Source: Spirosoma sp. KUDC1026
GTDB lineage: Bacteria; Bacteroidota; Bacteroidia; Cytophagales; Spirosomataceae
Direction of reading: 5' to 3'
DNA: 64,000 nucleotides
Assembly: GCF_013375035.1 (NCBI RefSeq)
Contig: NZ_CP056032.1
Location: 4,710,001 to 4,774,000 of the forward strand
The position numbers and the translations under genes were made by a program. Below, one piece after another: positions 27,097 to 39,628 of this stretch. The first letter of the stretch is position 1, and each line of letters begins with the position of its first letter. The notes beneath the pieces were generated by a model that saw nothing but the letters and a program-made list of their open reading frames with translations, was not told the origin of the DNA and ran no database searches.

Positions 27097-27171
27097 GCTT
27101 TAGGGGTGCCCGAACGGGCTGAGATATCACCCTTTGAACCTGAACAGGATAATACCTGCGGAGGGAAAAGC
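27097..27171 (+). ncRNA. TPP riboswitch (THI element)
   Basis: Canonical aptamer: P1 arms GCTTT (27097-27101) and AAAGC (27167-27171), GGGGTGCCC, GGGCTGAGA, ACCCTTTGAACCTGA, CAGGATAATACCTGCG and GAGGGAA. It binds thiamine pyrophosphate. It stands about 200 bp before thiS at the head of the thi operon and should shut the operon off when thiamine is plentiful. The expression platform is unclear: a GGATTA/TAATCC hairpin at 27252-27267 and the stretch up to 27374 are candidates. Confidence 0.97.
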
Positions 27172-27374
27172 AAGAACACAGGTCGTATATTAATTAAGTT
27201 ATCCGTACGTCAATTAGCTGGAATTGTGTTGTTTATACACTCGATTCCTCAGGATTAAATCTAATCCGGGTTTGACATACCGATACCCATTCGGCCCTTT
27301 TTCTGCTCGTTTCTCCCGTTGTCTTTTTCTGTGGTCTCCCCTACCAGCGCTGCGTTTGGCCTTAACGCACGACT

Positions 27375-30115
<2,741 letters not shown>

Positions 30116-30129
<14 letters not shown>

Positions 30130-30904
30130 TAGCCAACCACTCGTTATTGCCGGGCACACGTTTTCGTCCCGCCTGTTTACAGGGACGGGTAAGTTCGGCT
30201 CGACCCAACAGATGGAAGACGCCCTACTGGCGTCGGGTACGGAACTGGTTACGGTGGCTCTGAAACGCATTGGCGCCCATGATCAGCAGAACGACCTTTT
30301 GGCGCATCTGGCTCATCCACAATTCAAGTTGTTGCCCAATACGTCGGGCGTCCGGACAGCCCGCGAAGCCGTTTTTGCGGCTCAGATGGCCCGCGAAGCT
30401 TTAGAGACGAACTGGTTGAAGCTGGAGATTCATCCCGATCCGAAGTACCTGCTTCCCGATCCTATTGAAACGCTGAAAGCCGTCGAGGAACTTGTCAAAC
30501 TAGGTTTTGTGGTGCTGCCCTACATCCACGCCGACCCCGTACTGTGCAAGCGGCTGGAAGAAGTAGGCGTTGCGGCTGTCATGCCACTTGGCGCTCCTAT
30601 TGGCACGAACAAAGGGCTTCGCACGCTGGACTTCCTGGAAATTATCATTGAGCAGAGCCGGGTTCCCGTGGTGGTGGATGCCGGTTTGGGGGCACCCTCC
30701 CATGCAGCTGCAGCTATGGAACTAGGGGCTGATGCTGTCTTGGTCAACACCGCGCTGGCCGTTGCGGATGATTCCGTCCGGATGGCTACAGCTTTTCGAA
30801 TGGCTGTTGAAGCGGGTCGGATGGCCTACGAAGCCCGGCTGGCTCGTCCTGTTGCCTACGCGCAGGCCAGCAGTCCATTAACCGCTTTTCTTGACGAGTT
30901 ATGA
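30116..30904 (+). CDS. thiG: ThiG, thiazole synthase
   Basis: 262 residues, TIM barrel. ThiG condenses deoxyxylulose 5-phosphate, dehydroglycine and ThiS thiocarboxylate to the thiazole. The Schiff-base Lys is in [10 protein letters not shown] (Lys102). FTGTGKF near the N-terminus, [36 protein letters not shown] and [16 protein letters not shown] are diagnostic. The end overlaps thiH by 4 bp. It needs ThiH (dehydroglycine source) and ThiS/ThiF (sulfur), all encoded here. Confidence 0.97.
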
Positions 30905-32037
30905 ACACCCTAAGCTGGTTTAGTAGCTACGACTGGGACACGGTGCTACGCGACATTTATGCGACCACGCCCCGGCAGGTGGAGCAGGCGCTGGCCCGGT
31001 CCCGACGCACGTTGGACGACTTCAAAGCCCTGATCTCACCGGCGGCACAAGCGTACCTGGAGCCGATGGCCCAGCTCAGCCACCAGCTGACCCAGCAACG
31101 GTTTGGCCGGACTATCCAGATGTATGCTCCCCTCTATCTCTCGAACGAATGCCAGAATATCTGCACCTATTGCGCTTTTAGTCTGGACAACAAAATTCGC
31201 CGACGCACGCTGACGGACGACGAGATTCTGCGCGAGGCCGAAGCCATCCGGCAAATGGGCTACGAACATGTGCTGTTGGTGACGGGTGAAGCCAATCAGA
31301 CGGTGGGGGTACCGTACCTAAAAAACGCCATTCGACTCCTGCAGCCGCATTTCGCGCACGTTTCAATAGAAGTGCAACCACTGGATCAGCCGGAGTACGA
31401 AGAACTCATTGCCGAAGGCTTGAACACAGTACTCATCTACCAGGAAACGTACCACCAGGCCACCTACCGAAACCATCACCCCAGGGGCAAAAAATCAAAT
31501 TTTGCCTACCGACTCGAAACCCCCAACCGACTGGGCCGTGCAGGCATTCACAAGATTGGGCTGGGTGCCCTACTGGGACTGGAAGACTGGCGCACCGATA
31601 GCTTTTTTACGGCAACCCACCTGCATTACCTTGAACGAACCTACTGGCAGACGCGCTACAGTATCTCGTTCCCAAGGCTGCGGCCGATCGACCTGCTCCA
31701 GAACGACACAATTACGGCTAAGTCGTTCGAACGCTGTATGAGCGACCGGGATCTGGTGCAGCTCATCTGCGCTTACCGGCTGTTCAACGAGGAGGTGGAA
31801 CTGTCACTATCGACCCGCGAAACACCCCGCTTCCGCGACCACGTTCTTAAACTGGGAATCACCAGCCTGAGCGCAGGATCCAAAACCAATCCGGGTGGCT
31901 ACGTCGTGGAGCCGCAATCACTTGAACAGTTTGCGATTTCGGATGAACGCAGCCCGGCCGAGATGGCCGATGTCATTCGGCAACAGGGCTACGAACCCGT
32001 CTGGAAAGACTGGGACAAAACCTTTGCGCACGTATGA
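30901..32037 (+). CDS. thiH: ThiH, 2-iminoacetate synthase (radical SAM)
   Basis: 378 residues. The radical-SAM cluster CX3CX2C is Cys84-Cys88-Cys91 ([12 protein letters not shown]). It cleaves tyrosine to dehydroglycine and p-cresol, the anaerobic-type alternative to Thi[18 protein letters not shown] and [17 protein letters not shown] are typical ThiH segments, and [11 protein letters not shown] near the C-terminus is family-specific. It overlaps thiF by 4 bp. Confidence 0.97.
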   Translation: MNTLSWFSSYDWDTVLRDIYATTPRQVEQALARSRRTLDDFKALISPAAQAYLEPMAQLSHQLTQQRFGRTIQMYAPLYLSNECQNICTYCAFSLDNKIRRRTLTDDEILREAEAIRQMGYEHVLLVTGEANQTVGVPYLKNAIRLLQPHFAHVSIEVQPLDQPEYEELIAEGLNTVLIYQETYHQATYRNHHPRGKKSNFAYRLETPNRLGRAGIHKIGLGALLGLEDWRTDSFFTATHLHYLERTYWQTRYSISFPRLRPIDLLQNDTITAKSFERCMSDRDLVQLICAYRLFNEEVELSLSTRETPRFRDHVLKLGITSLSAGSKTNPGGYVVEPQSLEQFAISDERSPAEMADVIRQQGYEPVWKDWDKTFAHV

Positions 32038-33131
32038 ATGAGCAGGAACTGAACCGGTATAGTCGCCACATTCGGTTGCCGGAGGTTGGGCTGGCGGGGC
32101 AACAGCGGCTGAAAAAGGCCCGTGTTCTACTGGTGGGCGTGGGTGGTCTGGGCTGTCCGGTAGCGCAGTACCTAACGGCAGCTGGCGTTGGAACGCTGGG
32201 CATCATCGATGGTGACGTCGTGGAGGAAAGCAACCTGCAACGGCAGATCCTTTTCTCCCCCGAACACATTGGCCAGAACAAGGCCGAGATAGCCGCGGCC
32301 CTACTTTCCCGGCAAAATCCCTACATCGAGCTCATCGCACATCCAACGTTTCTGGACCGGACTAATGCGCTAGCCCTGCTTGCATCATACGACCTGGTTG
32401 TTGATGGCTCAGATAATTTCGCGACCCGGTACCTGGTCAACGACGCCTGTGTACTATTAGGCAAGCCACTGGTTTTTGGCTCCATCTACAAATTTGACGG
32501 GCAGGTTAGCGTTTTCAATTATGGAGATGGGCCCACCTACCGCTGCCTCTACCCCGAACCGAGCGACCTCGAAGCCTGTAGTGAAGTGGGTGTACTGGGT
32601 GTACTGCCGGGTATCACGGGTTGCCTGATGGCTAACGAAGCAATCAAGTGCATCACAGGCATTGGTGAGTTGTTGAGTGGCACTTTACTCGTTTTCAACG
32701 CGCTGACGTTTTCGTTCAATACCTTTTCGTTCGCGGCTAATCCGACTAACAAAGCCCTTCAAACATTGCCCGAGACAAACCTCTCCTGCTCCCCTGCGGC
32801 TGAGGTGCTTGAATTAGATGCTACAGACCTGATGGACTGGCTTACCCGGCCGGATGCTCCGCTGCTGATCGATGTTCGTGAACCCGGCGAATACGAGCAG
32901 GATAACCTCGGCGGCACATTAATTCCCTTGGCAAAGCTTCTAGAGGCTCCCAAACAGGTCCCGGCCGATCAAGTCGTGGTGGTCCATTGTCAGTCGGGGG
33001 GGCGAAGCCGAAAGGCCGTTGAGTTTTTACATCAACAAGGCTACACTCAAGCGTTTAACCTACGAGGAGGATTAAACGCGGTTCGGCGTTTAGGGATAGA
33101 CGGCCGCTCTGACTTCCTGAAGAGCCGCTAG
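32034..33131 (+). CDS. thiF: ThiF/MoeB-type adenylyltransferase with C-terminal rhodanese domain
   Basis: 365 residues. The E1-like domain (1-245) has GVGGLGCPVAQYL (nucleotide loop), GDVVEESNLQRQILF (Arg finger) and DGSDNFATRYLVND (Mg/ATP). The rhodanese domain (about 265-360) has LIDVREPGEYEQDN and the active loop VVHCQSGGRSRKA with Cys319. The fusion lets one protein adenylate the ThiS C-terminus and deliver persulfide sulfur. Only a single Cys is visible at YRCLYPEP where zinc-binding relatives have CxxC, so the zinc site may be absent. Its stop lies inside the convergent tenI-like gene (42-bp overlap). Confidence 0.93.
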   Translation: MNEQELNRYSRHIRLPEVGLAGQQRLKKARVLLVGVGGLGCPVAQYLTAAGVGTLGIIDGDVVEESNLQRQILFSPEHIGQNKAEIAAALLSRQNPYIELIAHPTFLDRTNALALLASYDLVVDGSDNFATRYLVNDACVLLGKPLVFGSIYKFDGQVSVFNYGDGPTYRCLYPEPSDLEACSEVGVLGVLPGITGCLMANEAIKCITGIGELLSGTLLVFNALTFSFNTFSFAANPTNKALQTLPETNLSCSPAAEVLELDATDLMDWLTRPDAPLLIDVREPGEYEQDNLGGTLIPLAKLLEAPKQVPADQVVVVHCQSGGRSRKAVEFLHQQGYTQAFNLRGGLNAVRRLGIDGRSDFLKSR

Positions 33132-33707
33132 AGGGTCCGGTACTTTCCAAAGGGTACCCATCAGAGCAGCCCCGTCAAAGCCTGCCTGCTGAACCTGGGC
33201 AACGGTTTGGGCGGTTATGCCCCCCAGTCCTATCAATAGGGGCAGGTTGGGATGCTGCTCCCGCATCGCTGCGACCTGACAGGCGACTGTTTTCAAGCTT
33301 ACCGCTGGGCCATAACCCGGCTTGCTGATGCTTGGTAACAACGGGCTGTAAAAGACCATTTCCACCCGTCCGGCCATGTCCAGCCACTCGCTAAGGTGAT
33401 GAATACTAGTCGAGAACGGCTTCTCTGAAACCAGACCGTCGACCGCAAACAGGCGCTGACGGTCTTTTTCTTTCAGGTGCCAGCGAAACGGCGAACGTAC
33501 CGATTCAGGCGACGACGCAGCGACCAGGCATCGGTCCTGATACACAGTCGCTACCGGTGGCAGAGGCATTTCGTCCGACAGATTTCGCCAGTAGAGATAA
33601 TCAAGTCCATTTGCCAGTAGGGTATCAAGCTGCTGACCATCCCGACTCAGCGCGCTGTCGTCGGTTATTCCAATAAGTCGGAAAGCCGGTTTCTTCGCCT
33701 GGTGCAT
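33090..33707 (-). CDS. ThiE-like/TenI-type protein, probable thiazole tautomerase
   Basis: 205 residues of thiamine-phosphate-synthase fold, convergent with and overlapping thiF. It keeps the barrel pattern (FRLIGITDD, GLDYLYWRNL, RWHLKEKDR, MVFYSPLLPSISKPGYG, LLIGLGGITAQTVAQV, GAALMGTLW). It lacks the VHLGQDD and GPFRFT-TK elements needed for the synthase reaction. TenI relatives instead aromatise the thiazole tautomer made by ThiG, which fits its location. It may be an accessory enzyme or a non-catalytic relic; a second genuine ThiE is unlikely. Confidence 0.8.
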   Translation of the reverse strand: MHQAKKPAFRLIGITDDSALSRDGQQLDTLLANGLDYLYWRNLSDEMPLPPVATVYQDRCLVAASSPESVRSPFRWHLKEKDRQRLFAVDGLVSEKPFSTSIHHLSEWLDMAGRVEMVFYSPLLPSISKPGYGPAVSLKTVACQVAAMREQHPNLPLLIGLGGITAQTVAQVQQAGFDGAALMGTLWKVPDPLAALQEVRAAVYP

Positions 33708-33813
33708 AGACGCCGGAGGTACACGTTTAGGATATGTTGGGAAATTGAGAAGTATGGGTAGTGGGTCAACTTTGTATTGACCGCCCGGCGACCCGGTTCA
33801 CCCGTTTTTAACC

Positions 33814-34217
33814 TTCAGCGCAAGCGTAAGCACGATTTACGTAAAATTCTTGACTATACTACGTACTGGTGCTCAGTATCGTAACATTCATCCTGATTGG
33901 CTACCTTGGCAGGCAGTTTATTATTATCTCGATCAGCGGAAAAAAGCGAAGTTTTCCGAGCGACTGAACGCGGTCTTAAATCAACTCGTTGTCGGCACCC
34001 AAGAACGTCTGTGGGTTGCCGATGTAGACGCGGCTAATAAGGCCGATGGTGGCTTAGTAGTTCCCTAGGCACGGGTGCTGTGGAGAGTGGTGGAAAAATT
34101 CTTCGGTAACCCAGCCGCTTTGGTGGTCCGATTACAACGGGGGATTTGCCGCTGAACTGGCCAACTGGCATATCGATTTTGAGAAAGCGTCCCAGGTCGA
34201 ATCAACCAGGGGCTTTG
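33814..34217 (+). pseudogene. Degenerate IS5-type transposase relic
   Basis: Pieces of an IS5-family transposase are readable in different frames. They are KHDLRKILD (33821-33856), then LRTGAQYRNIHPDWLPWQAV and YYYLDQRKKAKFSERLNAVL (33850-34065 frame), then VDAANKADGG, and ALWWSDYNGGFAAELANW through STRGFVP (34110-34220). The usual catalytic DDE segment between the second and third pieces is missing. The sequence breaks off at the GF-P motif, where the WVVER block should follow. An ORF of 72 codons here is therefore a fragment, not a gene. The right edge abuts the second SGNH copy. No terminal inverted repeats were found. Confidence 0.75.
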
Positions 34218-34679
34218 TACCTACCCCTATACGCTTGGCTTACCCGTAGCCTTGCTACCTTTCTGTTCTTACTGGCAGCCACCTTTGCCTTCGCCCAGAC
34301 CACCGCCCCCGACACGACGTTCCGAAGCACGTCCTACGAACAGAAACGAACCCTATTCGAAAGCCTGCCCAACACCAAAAAGGAAATCATTTTCCTGGGT
34401 AACAGCATAAGCGATTTTGGCGAGTGGGCCGAACTCTTCGATGATCCCCACGTCAAAAACCGGGGCATCTCTGGCGATCTTTCGTTTGGTGTACTGGCCC
34501 GACTGGGTGAAGTGACCGCGTCGAAACCGGCCAAAATTTTTCTGCTGATCGGCATCAATGACCTCGCCGACAGCGCTGGTAAACTCGACGCTCGATACAC
34601 CAACGACGGCCTACATCTCGTTGGCGCGGGGTACATCCAGTGGGTTAAGGCACTACGTGAGCTGGGACACATGAAATAA
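34215..34679 (+). pseudogene. Second SGNH hydrolase copy, in-frame internal deletion
   Basis: About 95% identical in DNA (by eye) to 25982-26683. It lacks an exactly in-frame block of about 237 bp (79 codons) between IGINDLA and DSAGKLDARYTNDG. The ends are marked by short similar words (acctagcc / acctcgcc), which suggests slip-type deletion. The original ATG is replaced by TTG at 34215; an upstream ATG at 34146 would give 177 residues with an IS-derived N-terminus. Ser, Gly, Asn and Asp/His active-site residues remain, but a third of the fold is gone, so I judge it non-functional. Confidence 0.75.
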
Positions 34680-34747
34680 GCTTAGAGTTAATCTGAGTAA
34701 AAAGCGCCCCGCGACTGACTTAAAGAAGAATACCCGACAACCCGAAT

Positions 34748-35887
34748 ATGATCAGAATTGGAATTGCCGTAGCGCTCTGTTTAGGGGCTTTTTCTCCAGT
34801 CGACTCGACCAGTCAAACCAAGGCGCTAATTCCCAGGGCTTCTGTTATCAACTGGAGCAGCGTTTCGGACAGTTGTGCCGTAACGCTCCAGAAAGACTTT
34901 TACAACCGCCGGAGCCACTATTATAACAACACCAATCAGGGCGATACTACGTTTCACTACTGGCCTCAGGCCCACGCGCTGGACGTATTAACCGACGCTT
35001 ATCTGCGGACCAACAACAAGCAGTACGTAGCCCAGATGAACGACTGGATGGTTGGGGTCCGGATCAAGAATGGGAACACCTTCCTCAACGAGTATTACGA
35101 CGATATGCTCTGGAACGCGCTGGCCATGCTCCGGGTCTATGACGCGACCAAAGACAAGAAGTGGCTGGATGAAACCCTGACGCTCTGGACCGATATCAAA
35201 ACCGCCTGGAACGATACGCTGGGAGGTGGCATGGCCTGGCGAAAAGGACAGCGGTATTACAAGAACACCCCCGTCAACGGTCCCGCCATTATCCTGGCGG
35301 CCCGGCTGTACCAGCGGTTGAAACGGCCAGACGATCTGGCATGGGCGAAGAAGGTATATGCCTGGCAGAAAAAAGTGCTGGTCGACCCGGCAACGGGACT
35401 GGTCTACGACGGCATCAATCAGGACAACGACGGCAAACTGAATACAAGTTGGAAATTCACCTACTGCCAGGGCGTCTGGATTGGCGGGACACTTGAGCTT
35501 TATCGGATTACGAAGGACCCAGCCTACCTCGCCGACGCGACCAAAACGGCAGATTTTTCCCTATCAGACCCCACCCTGACAACCAATGGCTTGATGCGGG
35601 ACGAAGGCAAGGGCGACGGCGGTTTGTTTAAAGGAATACTGGTGCGTTACCTCACCCAGTTGATCTTGGAGCCCAGCCTGTCCCGCGCCCAGCAAACCCG
35701 GTACGCTGATTTCCTGAAGCACAACGCCGAAACGCTCTGGCTGCAGGGTACAGCCCGGCCGCAGTTTGCCTTCGGTACGTTCTGGCAACAGCCACCCACC
35801 GAAGGCAAAACCGGCTTGAGTACTCAGTTAAGTGGCACCATGCTCATGGAAGCCATGGCCCTGCTCACCCGTGAACACGTGTACTAA
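34748..35887 (+). CDS. Glycoside hydrolase family 76 (alpha-1,6-mannanase-like), exported
   Basis: 379 residues with an N-terminal signal (MIRIGIAVALCLGAFS) and an (alpha/alpha)6 barrel. The paired catalytic Asp residues of GH76 are Asp118-Asp119 in NEYYDDMLWNALAMLR. Also visible: FHYWPQAHALDVLTDAYLR, GGGMAWRKGQRYYKNTPVNGPA, GLVYDGINQDNDG, WKFTYCQGVWIGG and GTMLMEAMALL. It cleaves alpha-1,6-mannan backbones such as those of fungal cell walls. The 260-bp region upstream is an IS relic and the SGNH pseudogene, so its promoter is probably in 34680-34747. It converges with the ThuA-like gene. Confidence 0.9.
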   Translation: MIRIGIAVALCLGAFSPVDSTSQTKALIPRASVINWSSVSDSCAVTLQKDFYNRRSHYYNNTNQGDTTFHYWPQAHALDVLTDAYLRTNNKQYVAQMNDWMVGVRIKNGNTFLNEYYDDMLWNALAMLRVYDATKDKKWLDETLTLWTDIKTAWNDTLGGGMAWRKGQRYYKNTPVNGPAIILAARLYQRLKRPDDLAWAKKVYAWQKKVLVDPATGLVYDGINQDNDGKLNTSWKFTYCQGVWIGGTLELYRITKDPAYLADATKTADFSLSDPTLTTNGLMRDEGKGDGGLFKGILVRYLTQLILEPSLSRAQQTRYADFLKHNAETLWLQGTARPQFAFGTFWQQPPTEGKTGLSTQLSGTMLMEAMALLTREHVY

Positions 35888-35913
35888 CTTGAACGGCTTC
35901 GGCAACCGGCCGG

Positions 35914-36762
35914 CTACTGAATAGACCAGCGAAGCGCGTTTTCCAGCAGTTTGACAAAATCGGCATCCTGCCAGACGGCGGCATGATGCCCCATCGAGGT
36001 ATAAAACGTTCTTCCCTGCCCAACCGACCGGTACCAGGCTACCGGATGGTACTTACCCATGCCAAAGTTTTTATCCCTGATAAACAGCATGTTGCCGCCA
36101 GGAATAATCTTGTCACCATCGATATACGACACCACCCGAACGCCTTTGGGTTGACTGAAGAAAACGTACCACTCATCGGTATGCGTCCAGGACGCGGGCA
36201 GCTGGCGCGTTAGTGTTGAGTCAACGCCAGACTCAACGTGTACCGTTGCTTCCTGTAGCTGTGGATTGAGCGGGTGGTGCGAAAATTTGGCACCGAGCAG
36301 GTTAGTTTCGTACCAGGGCCAGTGGTGCGAATCGTCGCCGGAGCCGTGAATACCCAGCAAGGCGCCCCCTGCTTCGACGTACTGACTAAGCGCCTGTTGT
36401 TGTTCGTCATTCAGCACTCGCCCGGTTGAGTTATTGAACACGACAGCCCTGAACTGCTTTAACTGCTCCGGGTTGAATGCGCCACCTTCTTCGGTTTCAT
36501 AAACGAACCAGCCGTTACGTTCCGCCAGTTGCCGGAATACCGGCTTCGATGCCTCAATGGATTCACCGTGCCGAAAACCGGTGGTTTTGGAGAACAACAG
36601 AATGGCGGGCTTGTCGGCGGGAAAATTGATGGTCGGATGGTCGGTTTCGTAGCTGACGGGGAAGCCATTTTTTACTTTGTAAAAAAACAGACCACCCGCC
36701 ACAACCAGCAGAACGGCCAGGCCCAGCACGGTCCAGAGAATGATTTTTAGTGCTTTTTTCAT
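35914..36762 (-). CDS. ThuA-like (trehalose utilisation) domain protein
   Basis: Start set at 36762 (MKKALKIILWTVLGLAVLLVVAG, one N-terminal membrane anchor); an earlier start at 36810 adds 16 residues of no family similarity. The rest is a ThuA glutamine-amidotransferase-like fold: ILLFSKTTGFRHGESI, FNNSTGRVLNDEQQQALSQYV, GGALLGIHGSGDDSHHWPWY, GAKFSHHP, and YTSMGHHAAVWQDADF. The catalytic Cys of amidotransferases is absent, as is usual for ThuA. Function is poorly defined; members lie with sugar dehydrogenases. It is 65 bp downstream of the dehydrogenase/cytochrome gene on the same strand, so co-transcription is likely. Confidence 0.85.
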   Translation of the reverse strand: MKKALKIILWTVLGLAVLLVVAGGLFFYKVKNGFPVSYETDHPTINFPADKPAILLFSKTTGFRHGESIEASKPVFRQLAERNGWFVYETEEGGAFNPEQLKQFRAVVFNNSTGRVLNDEQQQALSQYVEAGGALLGIHGSGDDSHHWPWYETNLLGAKFSHHPLNPQLQEATVHVESGVDSTLTRQLPASWTHTDEWYVFFSQPKGVRVVSYIDGDKIIPGGNMLFIRDKNFGMGKYHPVAWYRSVGQGRTFYTSMGHHAAVWQDADFVKLLENALRWSIQ

Positions 36763-36827
36763 TAGGTATTTAACGGTTAGCGGAGCGAACATCCCGGCCA
36801 GCCCCCACAAGCCAGCCGGGCGAGTGT

Positions 36828-39605
36828 TTAGTTGAACAGTTGCGTTGTCACGGGCACGAACAGCGGAGCTTTACCTGCCTTCTCGTTCTTAAAGACAAAA
36901 TACAGGTCGTGTACCCCCGTTGCGGGCGTCACGGTTATTTTAGTCATAACGGGCTTGAATACATCAGCGGCACTTTTAGCCTCGACGGGTAGTATGTCGT
37001 CGGTCTGGCCAATCAGCTGACCCGTTGGTGAATCCAGCCGAACTTCGATCCGCCCGCCAACCGCCTGTAGTTGCTGCCTGGGTACCGATACGGCAAACTC
37101 CATCGCCCTAATGCCCGTCAGGTCAAGTTTGTTGAACTGTACATACGTATCCGACGCCAGTACGATGGCGACAGGGGCCTGACCCATTTTGTAGAGCATA
37201 ATTCCTTTCGACTGACTGTCGCTGACGCCCATGGTCAGAACCGGATTACGAAGTACCAGCGTCTGCTCGCCCGTCTGGGCTGGCAAACCATTAGCCCCTT
37301 TATCCTTATAGGATGCCTGCAACACCAGGTTTCCTTTCTGCTCTTTGCCCGGCGTAACCGTACCCTTTGTTGGCAGTGACGGAGTTACGGTTGGTTTCTC
37401 GGCCAGCGACAGAATGTATTTAACCATTTCCTGCGCGTCGGCTTCACCAACCTGTGGGTGCGCCGTCATGATCGCATCGCCCCAGACACCGCCACCACCT
37501 TTGATAATCTTGTTCGACAAACTGGCTACAGCGTTCGCATCGCCCTTGTAGCGTTTACCCACGTCAACGAAAGCCGGTCCAATCGATTTCTTGTCAACAA
37601 AGTGACAGCCTTTACAGTCGCTGGCGTCAATGAGTGTTTTACCACTACCCAGATAAGCCGCTTCCGTAAACTTATGCCCGGACGTCGCTACATCACCTTG
37701 ATGATCAGCGCTGGTGCCTTCCTGCTGGTAGGTGCTGCGAACGGTAACCTGCTTCGGCGTGATCCTGCCTGATGCCAGGCTACCATCCTCTTTGTCGGCC
37801 ACATTCACCTGGTAGGCAATTGACTGGCCGGGGAAGTAAAAGCTTTTGTTGCCATTAGTTGTTAGCGTAACCACCGGCGGCTGGTTGCCCGCAACGATGG
37901 CGATCTCGCGCGAGTCACTCATGCCTTTGTCATCCTTAACAGTCAGCACGGCTTTATACTGCCCTGCTTTCTGAAAGGTAAAGCTGGGGTTTGGGCCTTC
38001 CAGTACGGTCGGCTGCCCACCATTTTTGTTGTAGACTTTCCACTGGTACGTCAGCGCGTCGCCGTCGTAATCTTTGGTACCCTCTGACGACAGCGTCACC
38101 TTCAGTGGGACAGCGCCAGCGGTCTGACTGGCCAATGCCTGTACCAGCGGTTTACGATTTCCCGCGTTGTATTCAATTCGTACCAGCCGCGAATCGTCGT
38201 TCTGCACAAACCAGCCAGTGCCGTATTCCAGTACGTACAGATCGCCATTGGGACCAAAAGCCATATCGATCGGGTGGCTAAAAGGCATGTTCGGCAGGAA
38301 GCGTTCGATGTTGGTCTGTTCACCCTTGTCGTTGACGGTCACGGCCAGAATCATGTCGCGCATCCACTCGTAGAAGAAGACCTTCCCATCGTAATAGTCC
38401 GGGAAAGGCCGTTTCGCCCCGGCAAAATCAGCCTTATAATACGCCGGTCCCGCCATGGCACTACGTCCCCCGGAGCCCATAATCGGGTATTTTTTGCTTT
38501 CTGAGGCCGGATAGGCAATCAGCGCGGGCTGCGCGGGCGGCAGATCACGTAATCCGGTGTTGTTGGGCGAATCGTTGACGGGATGCGCCGGATCAAAGGG
38601 CGCGCCCTTGGCGTTTGTCGCAAAATTGACATCATTATACGCTTTGTTAGCACCCACGAAATACGGCCAGCCGAAGTTGCCCGGCCGCTGGGCTACGTTG
38701 TATTCGTCTTCCGCCATGGGGCCAACGCCCGCGGAGTCGGTTCCGGCATCGGGGCCCACATCGCCCCAATACAGATTACCCGTGTGTCTGTCCACTGCAA
38801 TCCGGTAGGGGTTACGGTGGCCCATGGTGTAAATTTCTGGCCGGGTTTTTAATGTTCCCTTCGGGAATAGGTTACCATCGGGGATGGTGTAACTGCCATC
38901 AGCTTCAGGGTGAATCCGCAGGATTTTGCCGCGCAGGTCGTTCGTATTACCCGACGATTTCTGGGCATCCCACGGGCTGCGGCCTTCGCGTTCATCAATG
39001 GGGGCGTAAAGCGTAGCCCGTGGGCTGGTGTTGTCACCGGTAGACAGGTAGAGGTTGCCCGCCCGGTCCCAGTCAATCGAGCCGCCCGTATGACAGCACT
39101 GCTCGCGCTGGGTCGGCACCTCCAGTATGACTTTTTTCGAGGACAGTACCAGCTCATCGCCCTTCAGTTCGTAACGGGTCAGAATGTTGCGGGCCGCGTC
39201 GGGATCGGAGTAATACAGATAGACCCAGTGGTTCTGAGCAAAATTGGGGTCGATGTTGACACCCAGCAGGCCATCTTCGGCTTCCGTTACGTTGCCTTCC
39301 TTATCGGTATACTTCGTACTGACGGGAATGGTAGCAATGGTCCGGAGCTGTTTTGTCGTGGGCGAATACAGCCGGACGGCCCCGTGCCGCTCGACGAGTA
39401 ATACGCGTTCGTCGGGCAGGATGGTCATTTCGAGCGGCTCATTGAGCTTTTCGGCCAGCACCGCTTTTGTAAAACGGTTCTCGTCGGGTGGCAGCATCGT
39501 ATCAAACTGACGCGGCCCCGCCGAGTAAGCCCACAGACCGATGGCCAGTCCGGTCAGGGCAACGGCAGGCAAATATGAACGATAGGGTAAACGGGTAATT
39601 TTCAT
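36828..39605 (-). CDS. Sugar dehydrogenase (GSDH-like) with PKD and cytochrome c domains
   Basis: 925 residues. Signal anchor (10-26), then a six-bladed glucose/sorbosone dehydrogenase-type propeller (about 45-480: LNEPLEMTILPDERVLLVER, HTGGSIDWDRAGNLYLSTGD, GHRNPYRIAVD, AFGPNGDLYVLEYGTGW). A PKD domain follows (about 490-572), then a one-haem cytochrome c with CKGCH (about 662-667) and a Met ligand region near TAHPQVGE. The C-terminal jelly roll is of CBM6-like type (about 770-925). It probably oxidises a sugar in the periplasm and passes electrons to its own haem. Whether it uses PQQ cannot be read directly. It diverges from the Nudix-type regulator. Confidence 0.85.
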   Translation of the reverse strand: MKITRLPYRSYLPAVALTGLAIGLWAYSAGPRQFDTMLPPDENRFTKAVLAEKLNEPLEMTILPDERVLLVERHGAVRLYSPTTKQLRTIATIPVSTKYTDKEGNVTEAEDGLLGVNIDPNFAQNHWVYLYYSDPDAARNILTRYELKGDELVLSSKKVILEVPTQREQCCHTGGSIDWDRAGNLYLSTGDNTSPRATLYAPIDEREGRSPWDAQKSSGNTNDLRGKILRIHPEADGSYTIPDGNLFPKGTLKTRPEIYTMGHRNPYRIAVDRHTGNLYWGDVGPDAGTDSAGVGPMAEDEYNVAQRPGNFGWPYFVGANKAYNDVNFATNAKGAPFDPAHPVNDSPNNTGLRDLPPAQPALIAYPASESKKYPIMGSGGRSAMAGPAYYKADFAGAKRPFPDYYDGKVFFYEWMRDMILAVTVNDKGEQTNIERFLPNMPFSHPIDMAFGPNGDLYVLEYGTGWFVQNDDSRLVRIEYNAGNRKPLVQALASQTAGAVPLKVTLSSEGTKDYDGDALTYQWKVYNKNGGQPTVLEGPNPSFTFQKAGQYKAVLTVKDDKGMSDSREIAIVAGNQPPVVTLTTNGNKSFYFPGQSIAYQVNVADKEDGSLASGRITPKQVTVRSTYQQEGTSADHQGDVATSGHKFTEAAYLGSGKTLIDASDCKGCHFVDKKSIGPAFVDVGKRYKGDANAVASLSNKIIKGGGGVWGDAIMTAHPQVGEADAQEMVKYILSLAEKPTVTPSLPTKGTVTPGKEQKGNLVLQASYKDKGANGLPAQTGEQTLVLRNPVLTMGVSDSQSKGIMLYKMGQAPVAIVLASDTYVQFNKLDLTGIRAMEFAVSVPRQQLQAVGGRIEVRLDSPTGQLIGQTDDILPVEAKSAADVFKPVMTKITVTPATGVHDLYFVFKNEKAGKAPLFVPVTTQLFN

Positions 39606-39628
39606 TCGATAAGTAGGCTATTTTTTTG

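Noticed and set aside
27043..27258. Short ORF over the thiamine leader
   Set aside because: It covers the TPP aptamer, which is conserved as RNA; the translated sequence has no similarity that I recognise.
33850..34068. 72-codon ORF as a separate gene
   Set aside because: Its sequence is the middle of an IS5-type transposase, with further pieces in other frames before and after it; it starts with an incidental TTG.
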